From contig NC_067282.1 in the NCBI RefSeq assembly GCF_020740795.1, forward strand, positions 154,118,858 through 154,182,857: a stretch of DNA of 64,000 nucleotides, in the 5' to 3' direction. Within the stretch, counting starts at the first letter, position 1. Each line of letters starts with the position of its first letter. The position numbers were made by a program, and so were the translations under genes. The DNA is from Apus apus (taxonomy: Eukaryota > Chordata > Aves > Apodiformes > Apodidae). This document shows positions 13,221 to 34,665 of the stretch, piece after piece. Below the pieces are notes generated by a model. That model searched no databases and was not told where the DNA came from. It saw only the letters and a program-made list of their open reading frames with translations.

Positions 13221-15713
13221 AAGAAAAAGTTCTGGGTTAGGGTTGTGCCGGTGGGATTGTGATGGGGTGGGAGAGGGAGGGTTTTGTTTTTGTGTTGGTT
13301 TTTTTTGGTTTTTTTTACCTTGCCCCAGGTTTAGCTTTATTTGCCTCCTCGCTTGTTCTCAGGCACTGCAGCAGAAATCTGTTTAGCTGTGGTTTTTGTG
13401 ACTGTGCCTGGGCCTGTTGGGAAGTGCTGCCCTGACCCTGAGCCCTAATTCCTGCTGGGAGGCAGAGTCCACAAGCCCAAGGCATAGAGAAGTGACACAT
13501 CCCTTGTCTCTCCTCAGGGGCATATTCTTCCTTTCCCAAACCCTCTGGGGAGGGCAGAGGATCTGCTTAAGCCTGAGAATATTCCTGAGAGAGACTGGGA
13601 TGGCACCAGCTTTCCTTGAGCTGTGTGTCAGGAAACTGAAGCCCTCTAGACCCAACTTAGGGAGGTGCTCTGGGAATATCGCCTGGGCCCAGTACTGCCC
13701 AGCAAATTTCTCTACAGTTTTTATACAGGTTTTTTATAGGAGTGTTTGTGGCTTTACAAAAACGTAGGGAACGATGCAGCAGATTTCCCTTCCTCTCTAC
13801 TTCATGCATTTCCTTCCTGTGACCAGAACTGCCTCCAGATTTTGGCATGGGGTTGGGTTTGTGGAAGTCTGCAACAAGCAGAGCCTCATAAGAGTCCAGG
13901 GAGTCCCTGGTCATCTGGTGCCGGGTGGCAGCAGAGGTGGATGTGCAGTGCCCTGCACTTGGCATGAAGGGCAAATGCTGCCCTGGTGCCTTTATTGTTG
14001 ATGGAGAAGCAATGTTTAGAAACAGTTGTTTTTTTATTTTACTTACCTCCCAGTCCCAGAACTTGTCTTCTGGTGTTTCTCCTTCCCATCAGCTGTTCAA
14101 CAGCTCCTGAACTGCTGCAGGGACTAGGAGGCACTGGCTCAGGGTGTGTCTCCCAGCTCTGCTGCCATCACTGTTCAGAGCAGCTTGACTTGGCAGGTGT
14201 TGAACCGTCTGTGACTTGCCAAGAGGGGGAGGCGGATTGGGGCCAGGGAGGGAACGGTTTGCCCTCTTTCTCTCTGTCTTTCCTGTTGCATCTCTGCAAA
14301 GAAGTGCAAAGCAGTTGCCCTCCCACGTGGACAAATGTGGAAACCAGCCATTGGCAGGCAGGCACTGCTGCTTCTCCCTGTGCTGACATGTGCTCTGTGT
14401 CAGCAGGTAGAAGCACTTAGATAAAGGTAGCAGCCCAGTCCTATCCTTTCCTAGTCAGGCCCATGCAGCCTGACATCTGTAAAATCAGAACTTGGGATGT
14501 TTTGCTAGAAGATTCTACATCCATCCAGCTTTTGCAGACGGGCATGAGAGCTTAAGCTCCTTCCAAAATAAGGGGAAAAGGATGAGGGCTTGTCTCGCTT
14601 TTCAAGAGGTCTTTTGGCACCTGGGAGAAAGATTTAATGTTCTCCAGGAATTGAACACAAATAACGCTAGTCCTAGAGTTGCTTGGCTTCAACAAGATGG
14701 AAAGGGGCCAGGAGAATCCTGTCTCGCAATGAAGCCTGTTCCTAGTGACCCTGTGCCATAGCTGGGAACACAATTGTGGGGATCAGAATAGATTCCCCCA
14801 CCCCTTGCACTTTATTTGAGGAACAGCCGGAGGACCTGGAGCCCTGATGGCCGGCAGCCTGTGCATTTGAAGGGGAGGGGAGGTCATCCTATGAGGGGGA
14901 GAGGTTGCTTTTGCATGTCTTTGATCAGTGTGGGGGATGCTCTGGTGTGGGTGGCAGCAGCCATGCCTGTATCCTAAGTGTGCAGAACAGCTCTTGGGTT
15001 TGGGTGGGTTTTGATTGCCCATCCCGCCTTTCCTAGTTCATCAGTGATCCTATTCTGGGGAGGTAGATCACATCCTTCCACTTTTTTCTCCCTCTAAGTG
15101 GCTCTTGCACTGTCTTCCTGGTCATGGGTTTTTCCTAAAATACAGAAACTGTTTACCTGTGGCAACTTCAGAGTTACTTCCTGTTTCCCCAGATCTCTGT
15201 GCAACGCGTGGGAAGTTTTGTGCTTCAGCAAAAGGGAAGTGAGGCTTTGGGAAGACGGAGCTGCTGAGGCTTTACTTGCCACTTAACAGTGGACTGAGTC
15301 CTGGGGGATGGGCTGAAGAGAGCACTGGCTGGGCTGGGTGGGGGAGGCTGTGGGGTTGAAACCCCAGTACCTAATGGCATGATTCACAGAGGGTCCTAGC
15401 ACCGCTGGTACTTCTCTCCCCTCCAAGGCAAGGGGTCTTTTTCCTTTTTCCTACACAGTTCATAAATTTGCTGCCTATCTGTCCCTACAACTTTTTTTAT
15501 ATGTGTGTATATATACTGTAACTTTTTTTGTCGATGGTGGTGGGTGGGAGGAAATTGTTTTATGGATTATGTGAAGAAAGTCTATTTATCCACATGGAGT
15601 TTGGAGTAGGGATGCTTTGTGAAATGAGGTGCAACTGGGGGTGGGGATGTTCCCTAGGCACCAGACCTGCTGTCTGAAAACCCTGTTCCAGGGCTTGCAA
15701 ACATCCGTTACCT

Positions 15714-15719
15714 ATTAAA
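15714..15719 (+). terminator. SREBF2: Poly(A) signal ATTAAA, likely SREBF2
   Basis: The common poly(A) variant ATTAAA in the context cctattaaaggc, about 2.6 kb after the SREBF2 stop. Confidence 0.6.
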
Positions 15720-16126
15720 GGCAAATGTTACCACCACCTCCCGCCTGCCCTCTTTGCCCTCTTCATACCACCCAGCAGCTGCTCCTAAACATAGGTGAGC
15801 CTGAAACATCCCTAAGAGACATGCAGCTGTGTAAGTGCCTTGGGAATATGTTGGTCCTTTGTCCAGATAAGCTGGAAAATGGAGCTGTATGGCTTACAAT
15901 GAAAGATGGTCCCTTGGTGGAGCAAGTGTGGTGTCTCTGCTGTGGAAGCAACCTAAGAGGCTGATGGCTTGACCAAGGCCAAGCAAGGTAAAGCTGGACC
16001 AAAAGCCTCCAATTTTAGGAGTGTCTGTATGGGATTAGAGCTTTTATCTGACCTTGCTTGGAACAATGTCCTTTTGTTCGCCCCATCTGTTTCACTGCTC
16101 CCCCTGGTAAAACTGTTGTCAGAACC

Positions 16127-16132
16127 ATTAAA
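16127..16132 (+). terminator. SREBF2: Possible distal SREBF2 poly(A) signal ATTAAA
   Basis: ATTAAA followed within 60 bases by TG-rich sequence (ctgtttggttttc, tgtcctggtttg), as downstream poly(A) elements usually are. It would give a 3'UTR of about 3 kb, ending about 200 bases from the SHISA8 3' end on the other strand. Confidence 0.45.
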
Positions 16133-16357
16133 CTTCAGCCAGAGGAGATCTGTTTGGTTTTCATGTAGCAGCTGGAAGGGTGTCCTGGTTTGAGCAGGGT
16201 TTTGCAGTTGGCCATGGAAGTTCTGTTCCCACCAAGTCCCTCTTTGGGGGTAGGTTTCCTGAGCCCTGCAGGAGAGGCCTTTGCACCCTGCTGCCCAGGG
16301 GAAGGGGCTTGGGTTTTGGGAGTGGCGCAGGGTCCCCTAGGCAGTCCATACTGAGGC

Positions 16358-16877
16358 CATATAGTTTAATGTATTATTTATTGACAAGGTGGAGGCTGAG
16401 GCATTGGGGAAGGGGAGGCAGGGGAGGGCAAGAGGTTGCTCAGGCTCTGCCAGCTGTGCTGGGATGGTGCCTTGAGTCCATTGCTCTTCCTCCACCGTGG
16501 TGATGGTGCCTGGCCATATCCCAGCAGGATATGTCCCCCCTGCATCCCTGGGGGCTGTAGTCTGTTTAGCATTGCCCCCCACCCCCTGAGGAGCATACTG
16601 CTCTGCCAGTGTACCCCTGCCTACACAGGGTGGGCTGAGAATGGCTGAAACTTGTTGCCCAGGATGGCCTGGCCCAGGGTGCCACCCCGATGGGGCAGTG
16701 TAGCTGGCAGCTCCCGTCCTCAGGAAAGGAAGGACAGTGTGTCTCTGCCAGGGCCAGCCGTCGCAGTTTATGTAGGACCTACGATGCTTTGCTCCGGTGG
16801 GTTGTCCCGCAGGGGAGGCTGCCAGCGCTGCCCAGGCGAGGGGCGGTCCTGTCCCCGGTCCCCGCTGGTGCTGGCTG
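16358..16877 (-). other. SHISA8: SHISA8 3' untranslated region
   Basis: About 520 bases between the SHISA8 stop codon (16878-16880) and the AATAAA at 16382-16377. GC-rich, with no other feature noted. Confidence 0.65.
16377..16382 (-). terminator. SHISA8: Poly(A) signal AATAAA for SHISA8
   Basis: The plus strand reads tttatt, so the minus strand has AATAAA about 500 bases after the SHISA8 stop. It is the only canonical signal I saw in that stretch. Confidence 0.7.
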
Positions 16878-27040
<10,163 letters not shown>

Positions 27041-30000
27041 CTTCCCGGGTGGAAGCTGTAGGGCAGCAGGCTGGCGCTTTAGGGTGCGGGAAGGGTGTGT
27101 GCTGGAGGGGACGGAGCCCCCGGGGCAGTGGGGCGCCCTTCTGCAGCCCCGTAGCAGGGAAGGGGGAAGAGCAGCAGCCCCAGCCCTCTGTAAGCGTCCC
27201 CCAAGGGGAGCTGAACAGAGGCGGCCTGTAGGATCGGTAGAGTGGGGGGGCTACTGGGACACATCCCCCAGAAACACATCCTCCCCAGAACTATGATAAT
27301 TTTCAGCAAGCCACTGGCCATCCACTGGTTTAGGCTTCAGAGTCTGGAGCTCTCTGGCTGATGCTCTGCTCTCTGGCTGGTGCTGCTCATAAAGGCAGTA
27401 TTAATCCTCGCTGCCAGGGCTTCTCCCCAGAGGGGTGGGATTTGCTTTCCCTGCTCTGAGGCTGTTGTAGCAATAGCAGGATAGAAGAAACTGAGCCACC
27501 ATCGAGCCCTTTGCCCAGCACTGATATGTTGTACAGCCCACGGCAAGGGTGGCCAGGGCAATGGGCGACATGTTGGAGCTGTGGCTGCAGCCTGGCCCTC
27601 CAGACAGTCCTCCGTCCTGCCCTAGGGAAGGGCAGCAAATCCAGCATCACCACTGTCTCCCTTGAAATCATGTCTTCCTCCATGCTCTAGCAGAGTGAGG
27701 CTGGGTACTGCCTCATCCTGCACTTGGCATGTGCCCCGTTGGTACCCCAACCTGGGGGACAGGGTGGCCTCTGGGATGCACAGCACTGGCATGGGAGACC
27801 ACAGCACCCAGGCAAACAGAGATACAAATAGACATTGCAGTGATTGAAGTGGTATTAAAAACCTTAAGAAAGCCCAGATGGATGCCTCCTTTGGGCCAGT
27901 GCTGAAGCCCTGTGGACCAGTCTGTCCCCAAGATCCATCCCCTCCCTGACCCACTGCAGGTGTCAGACTGAGGGTCTCACACTGATGTGGAGCTCCTGCA
28001 GAGACAACTGCCACAGCTGGGGGCTTGGGCAGCCTCCCGCAGCCCGTGGGGCTGGAGCTGGCCATCATGAGCTGCTCTGGTGGGAGAGCACTGTGCCACG
28101 TTGGGTAGAACGTGCCATCCCCTTCCTCCGCACGCATCACAGCAATGCGATGTTCCGGTCCATAGCTTTGCACAATCAGCTTCCCGCCCCAGTGAGGGTG
28201 AAATGCTGTGGTGTTTTGCTGTGGGAGGGATTTAGGGGATAAAATATCCTCTCCCTGGTCACCAAGCCTGGGCCCTGCAGGCCCCTGGTTGCTTCCCATC
28301 TGGAGGCTGGCAAAAGCCAAAGACATTGAAAACATGGATAAAGAGAGCAGCTGGAGCCTGGGACACATTCGATCGGCCTCCAGTGCCGCAACCTAATAGA
28401 AATCCATTAGATAAGGTAGCTTGCAGCCTCCAGAGCTTCCCAAAAGAGATAAAAAGCCACTGAGGTGGTAGAAAACCATGCATCTCCATAAGCCACACTT
28501 TCCCTGAACCTCAGAGGGGCTCTCTGATGAAAGGCCCCATCAGCTGGAGGTTGGAGATATGGGGGTCGTTAGCCCTAATTGCCAACAGCACCATTTGCCT
28601 TGAGAGAAGCTGTGCAAGCAAAGTTTGCTGGCTGCCCAGGTAACACCAGCAATTAATTTCCCAGGTGCTGGGCTACAGCTCCCAACATGTGTGAGAAGAA
28701 CTGCCTCGGGAATCCAGATGCTTTAGCAGGCTGTTAGTAGATAGAGCAAAAAACTGGCCAAAATCAATGACTTTGCTGGAAAATGGTTGCCTGGTGTGAC
28801 CTGGGAGAAAGGGAATGGTTTTAAGGGGGAGAGGATGTTCACTGAGTATGAAGCCACCAATTTAAAGGGTCTCTGTGAGCAAGAGGGAGGGAGAGCTGCT
28901 CACAGGTGTTAGCTGTGTACATCAGCCCAGTGCTCACAGGTGTTAGCTGTGTACATCAGCCCAGAAGGAAAGGAAACCCAAGTGTGGAGGAGTACTCCTT
29001 AGCACATACCCCGTTTGCAGGGCAAGTCCCCACAAGGGCTGGTTCTGTGGGGTGCTGGGACCAGGGGCTGCAGCCCACAGCCCTGCTGAGTTCGCAGCTT
29101 GTCTTTGTCAAATAGGTGACCTAGCCATTAGCTGCATCCTGAAAGTGTGGGGGCTGTGGGAGGAAAATCCAGCAGCCCAGCACCCACACCTCTCACATCC
29201 TGGGGAATCACTGGCAGGACCTGTAGGAAAATTCAGGTTGACAGGGACCTCCAGAGAAAAAGCAAAGGAAGTGCTTGTGACATCCACAGGCACTTCTAGG
29301 GATGGGGATTTGGGAGAGAAGCTCCGATAGGCTTCAGCCACAAGCCTTGGAGGATGTCATGGAAATATCCCCTGTGGTGACAACACCACCCGGACTACAG
29401 AAGGGTGTCTCTGCGCCTGCAGAAATAGGATATGGGTGGTTCAACACTGAGCAGGGAGTGCTAACACTATAAACAGATTGTTTTTGGCAGGGCATGGTGA
29501 TGTAGAGGAGATCTCTGTTGTGGCCAGAGCCTGACAGACCCAGATCCCTGCCAACCACAGGGGTGCAAACCAGGCAGAGCTGCCTGTCCCCTGCATGAGG
29601 AGGAGGAGGGAGCCATCACCATCACCAACAGGAAGCAAAGCCACAAGAGCCTCCCTGAGCACTGGAGGCTTTGGGGAACCTGGAGCCCCAACGCTAGCCA
29701 AGGAGCCCCTCCTAGAACCGGGAAATCAGAGATGTTTGTCTCCAAAAGTTATTTTTGCCATGCAGGACTGAGCTAACCTCAGGCCAAGGAGTGAACAAGG
29801 AAAGGAAGCTGCTGTGGGGTGGATGCCCCAGACTGAAGGGCTGTGCCAGGGCAGGAGGTCTCCTGCCAGCCACCACCTCGTGCCCATATGCTGAGTAACG
29901 TTGCTGGGGCGGGTTTTACTGCTTGCAAATCAGCAGCTAATGTCTGACATCGTCAGCTGGGAAGAGCTGAAGGCGAAGGAAGGCTGTCAGGAAGAGCTTC

Positions 30001-31660
30001 CAGCATGTACTGTGATGCCATCCCCCTGCCTGGAGGCAGAGGAGTGGTAGAGCTCCTTCCACTGTCCCTGGGGGGAATGTGGGGCACTGGCATCCACCAC
30101 ACCTCCTACCATCCCCCAGAAAGCCCTGGAGAAACCTGCTCCCCTCCAAAACTTCAGCTACTGAAGCTGGTACTGTTCTGACCAAGGAAGAGGAGCACCT
30201 TGCCTTTGTCTTCACTATGGCAGAAATTTGTTTGGCCATCAGTATCCCACTAGGAAGTCCTGAGTTTTCCTGGACCCACTGTCTAGGAATGGGATAAGGG
30301 GTCGTGTGCTGGGCTAATGTGCATGTGTGGGAGATGCTGCTTCTCTCCACATAAAGTCCTTATGGGCTTAATGGACAAGGGAACCTGAAGAAGATCTTGG
30401 ACTTCTGCCTTTGGTGATGGACACTTAACACAGGGGAAAGTTAAAAGCACCAGAGGAGCACAGGAATGTGGCAGCTGAGTCCAGAATAGCCCCCGGACAC
30501 CCTCTTTCCAGCCCAGTGTGCACAAGAGTTTTATTCCCCTGCTTCTGCTTGATGCTCTGACTGTAAAACGGCTGTAAAAGAGCAACTGTGCCTCGTAATG
30601 GCTTACAGAGAACACAGAAGCATATGTGCCTTTACCATTATGATCATAATTGCAAACATTCAAAAGTTGAGATTCGCAAGCTCCCAGCTTCCCAAAGGCA
30701 GCTGGATTCGAACCCAAATGACATACAGAGGAATCAGGAGAAAATCAGCTCAAAGTAAGGGCTTATTTTTAATTTATGCTGCAGTTCGGGCAAGCAGGAT
30801 CCGGCTGGCAGCCTGAGCTCTCCCAGCTGCCACTGTTAGAGGGCAACATTGCCCCCAGATACAGCTGCAGAGGCCCCATATCATCAGCTGTGAGCCGCAG
30901 GCTCCTGGTGGGGATGACTGCTTATGGACTTTGCATTTAGGATTAGTCCTGGAGATGGGGCTGGTATCAGGGGCCGTGCTGGCAAATGCTCGCCTTGCAC
31001 AGGCACTTGGTACCCAGCAGCTTGCTGACCCCAGGGACTTTGCTGGTGCTGCCTGGAGAGCACGTTGTGGATAATGGGTGTGGGGTCTTTGCAGCCACCT
31101 TTACACTCATCTGGGCTTGAAGGTGGCTGGTGGGACATTGGACTCAAAACCCATCCCTTCACCAGTGCTTGCAAGAAGAGCAGGAACAGCCCCAGCCGCA
31201 AACCTCCTTCCTAAGCAGCCAGTCCCTGCTGCTATCCTGGGGGGAACCCAAGAATCCTCTGCCTTCCTGCTTAAAGCAAATTTCCACCAGCTTTTTCAAG
31301 AATTAAAAGGCAATATAAGCACACCTGGAGGTGGTGGTGCACAGCCCAGCTTATCTGGTGATGCTGCTGGCATCCCTGGCTGCCCTCCCCTCTCCCCCAC
31401 CTCCTCCTTCCCTGGCTGATTGTGCTCCTGCCCCCTCCTGATGCAAAGCGCTGGTTCAAAACGCAATAATTTAGGGCAAAACACACCAAAACGGAGGAGG
31501 GACAGGAGCAGCCATCCCCACAAGGGGCATCCCCGGGGCTGGGAGAGACTGCTGTGTGTAAAGGGAGGGCTCTGCTGCAAAGCCGACAGGAGACAGTGGA
31601 ACCTGGGCTGCTTTTGCCGGCTGTGGAACAATAAAAAACAGGTTGTGGCACCAAAAGAAA
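27041..31660. other. Intergenic DNA, no gene recognised
   Basis: Upstream of SHISA8. The open frames are short and unlike any family I know. It contains a perfect 34-bp duplication (28897-28964), AT-rich patches with GATA motifs (28400-28470) and a tRNA B-box-like sequence on the minus strand (30704-30714). Confidence 0.6.
28897..28964 (+). repeat. Perfect 34-bp tandem duplication
   Basis: Two identical 34-base copies (28897-28930 and 28931-28964) begin tgctcacaggtgttagctgt and end acatcagcccag. Their identity suggests a recent duplication or an assembly artefact. Confidence 0.9.
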
Positions 31661-32060
31661 CCCAGTGCTTCCCCCCCCCCGCCCCGCGCTTCAGGACCTA
31701 AGACGACGGTGGTGGCAGCGTGAGCTATTGGTGTTTGTGGAGAGTGGGATGATTTCGGATGCCTGTTTCAGTGGCCAGGGCAGGGTGGGCAGGAGGAGGC
31801 CATATGGCCGGGAGCAGCGTGCGGCGTGCCGTCCCGGCGGCAGACCGGCAGCAGCGGGCAGAGCTTCTCCTCGGGAAGGGCAGCCGTGCCAAGCGCAGGC
31901 TCTGGCACAGGCGCCGTCCGGCTGCCAGGTACGCTCCGGTGCCACCGGGGGCTGGGGGCCCGCGGGGCGGCACGGCACTGCGTGGCATGGCACGGGGGGG
32001 ATGCCTCCGTGCAAACCAGCTGCCCCTCCTCGTTCCTGGGCACTAGGGGACATTTGGGGG
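31660..32060. promoter_or_regulatory. Orphan CpG-rich block between SHISA8 and TNFRSF13C
   Basis: About 400 bases rich in CG dinucleotides (gcggcgtgccgtcccggcgg, ggcgccgtccgg), set apart from the surrounding CpG-poor DNA and from any recognised gene. It is preceded by a C-run (31670-31680) and followed by a 20-base C-run (32070-32089). It could be the promoter of an unannotated transcript or an enhancer. Confidence 0.5.
31804..31928 (+). CDS. Possible first coding exon of an unknown gene (very tentative)
   Basis: Within the orphan CpG block an ATG at 31804 opens 41 codons rich in arginine and alanine (MAGSSVRRAVPAADRQQRAE and on). They end at a good splice donor, gccag|gtacgc, at 31929. I recognise no family and found no partner exon. 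CpG-rich DNA gives long Arg/Ala frames by chance, so this is only a pointer. Confidence 0.12.
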
Positions 32061-32069
32061 CTCGTCACG

Positions 32070-32089
32070 CCCCCCCCCCCCCCCCCCCC
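32070..32089. repeat. Homopolymer of 20 C
   Basis: Twenty Cs in a row; the minus strand is a G-run able to form quadruplexes. The length is likely uncertain in the assembly. Confidence 0.85.
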
Positions 32090-32194
32090 GCACAGGTTTG
32101 GGGCAGGTGGGTGTAGCCGCGCATGCTGTTGTAGCAGGGTGTAAATGCCAGTGAGCCAGAGTGGGCACGGTGAATTTGGGCCGTGGAGGGGAGG

Positions 32195-32400
32195 AAGCCA
32201 TGTAAATGTGTGTGTGGGTGGTGTGCATGTCTGAGTGTGCAGCAGGGGACGTGGGTGCACGTGCAGGTGATGCCCCACAAGCGTGTGCGGGTGTTCGCAT
32301 GTAAATGCGCGTTGGGGGGCTGCACACGCCTGTAAGCGCCGGGTGGAGCGGTGCCTGCCTGTACCAGTGTGTGGCAGAGGGGTGCAGGTGTGTGCTGCAC
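32195..32400. repeat. GTGTG/GTGCA-rich degenerate tract
   Basis: About 200 bases dominated by gtgtgtgtgggtgg, gtgcatgt, gtgcacgtgcagg and gcgtgtgcggg words, without a clear repeat unit. Confidence 0.5.
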
Positions 32401-34511
32401 TGCCCTGTGCTGGTGGCCACCTCGGGGAGAGGTTGGGTGGACGTGCTGTGGCCGGAGAAGCCGCAGGGAGCGAGGTGGCCAAGGTGGCTGAGGTGAGCGC
32501 TGCAGCTGACCTGCCTGTGTGCCAGGCAGGCTGGCCAGGGCAGCCGGCTGGCATCCGAGCAGGGCTGCCTGCAAACCTCCCAGCAGGCAGATGAAATCTC
32601 TCTTTCTTCCACAAGGACAACATTTTGACAGGGAAACAGAAGCTGGTTAGTGGGACATTCGCAGCAGGAGCACACCCACCTCCTCTTCTGCCTGTTCTGC
32701 CCTGCGCCAGGAGACAGGCTCCTCCAGCAGGGATGTGGAGGGGCTCAGCAACCCCCTCCTCTCATGATAACCTCTTTCCAGCAAAGGCTGGCCCCAGACT
32801 TCTCACTCCTGCTCTTGATTGGGGTGCAGAGGGGTGAAAAAGCAATCAGGGATGTGTTCTGAGAAAAAGGGGTTTGGGCAGGCACTGGGGAAGGCTTGTG
32901 AGCAGAAGTGGGCAGGAAAGGTCTTTAACTGATACCAGGGAAGGGGAGTGGAGCCTAGTACATCAGGTTTGCTTTTCACATGGCAGAGGACAAGGGTGAG
33001 CGAGAAGCTGAAGAAAACATGGAGGTATGGACATGGTGCCCCCTCACAGCACCACACAGAGCCACGTGTCACCTTCGGGAGCATCACCTTCCCCCATCTG
33101 TCCTTCCCAAGGCACGTGCCTTTTCCCCTCTTCACAGGCAAACCTCGGGCTCTGTTTGCCCTTGGCTTCCTGAGAGCACTCCTGGAAAGGATGAGCTCAC
33201 CCTTTGATGTCTTTTTCCTGGATTAGAGAGGAGGAAGAGGGCTTTGCAATAAGAGGGCTGGCTGTGGGCAGAGTTCCCTTGCCCACTGGGAGCCCACGGG
33301 CTCTTGAACCAGCTTGGTTTTGGCCTGATCCGCCTTTGTGAGTGAGACCTGCTGAAAGCAGCCCAATCCTATTAGCATCAGGGATTTGCTTCAGGTTTCC
33401 TGTCATTAACCCGATGACATTTTGCTGTGCAATAAGCCCCTGCCTTTTGGGAGACTAAAAATTATGAGTGTTGCTTTCCCCTCATAGGAACCATCCCTGC
33501 GCTGTGCCAGCAGGAGCCTTCCTGCAGCAATCAGGAGTCACCTTGGTGCTCCCACCAGATATGGCATTTTCCTCCTGCCTCCCAAATCCCAGCCTGGGGA
33601 CAGGACAGATGTCAACAGCAGCAGGGCTCTGAGTGAAACAAGTTTGTCACCCAGGGATGCCAGATGAAGCTATCATGGCTTTGAGCCCCTCAAAAGAAAG
33701 GGTAAGAGCAGGCAGGGTCAGACCAAGAGGTTGTCCAAGCTCTGGGAAACAACTCTGACAGAGACCAAAGGGAGATGCTGAGGAGACAGTAGGAGGGCAA
33801 GCATTTTATGAGGCCATCTCCAGGCCATCTCCTTATCTCCAGCAGCCTGGGGCTGGAGGACTCCTGACCCGGGTGTTGTTTCTTGGGTTTGGTACATCTC
33901 AAAGGATTTCCCCTTCCTGAGCTTGTCTGGGCTTCCCTTGAACCCATGTAAGTGCTCATCACCTGTGACAGCCAGGGGTGTAAAGCCTCTGCTGCAAGCC
34001 TCAGCTACTGGCTCCATCCCACTCCTCATTGCTGCAGCCCAGGAAAACACAAAACATTCACAGTACCTCCCTGAAACTAATTTTTAAATGCAATCTGCCT
34101 GCCACCCGTGTTGCCACCATTTTTGACAACAGCAGAACGGCCTTGGCATATGAGCTGGGTTGTTTCCCTCACCCCTCCTGCCTCCCTGTATCATCATGTC
34201 ATGAGGGACCATCCCTCAACACTTGTGATTCACTGTCAGAGTGTAAGGCCATTGTAACACAGGGGGAGGAGGGTGTGAGATTCATCTTAAACAAATATTT
34301 CCAGGGATTAAAAAATTCTGTATAGTCTGAGGAAGAAGAAGGCTGCCATGGCTCAGTGCAGGCTAGAGGTGAGAGGAAAATGACTTAGTGAGCAGCTTTG
34401 AGGCAAGCAGAAGGACACTGGGTGGATGTGCCCACCCCAGCAAGGCAAGGGACCAGGAGATGGGTGACAGCAGAAGCTCCCTTGACCAGGGATGCTGTGG
34501 AAAATCTTGGG

Positions 34512-34665
34512 GAAGAGAAGAGAAGAGAAGAGAAGAGAAGAGAAGAGAAGAGAAGAGAAGAGAAGAGAAGAGAAGAGAAGAGAAGAGAAGAGAAGAGAAG
34601 AGAAGAGAAGAGAAGAGAAGAGAAGAGAAGAGAAGAGAAGAGAAGAGAAGAGAAGAGAAGAGAAG
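34512..34665. repeat. (GAAGA)n microsatellite, about 31 copies
   Basis: A pure pentanucleotide array of 154 bases with no interruption. The plus strand is all purine, so it could form triplex DNA. Open frames through it (repeating EEKRR) are artefacts of the repeat. Confidence 0.98.

Larger units (their letters stand above)
13128..15740 (+). other. SREBF2: SREBF2 3' untranslated region
   Basis: Follows the SREBF2 stop codon directly. It contains a G-rich run just after the stop (13201-13220), T-rich tracts near 13285-13316 and 14030, and a TA/TG-rich segment near 15497-15530. No open frame in it looks coding. I place the end about 20 bases after the ATTAAA at 15714; a longer form reaching the ATTAAA at 16127 is possible. 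Confidence 0.75.
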
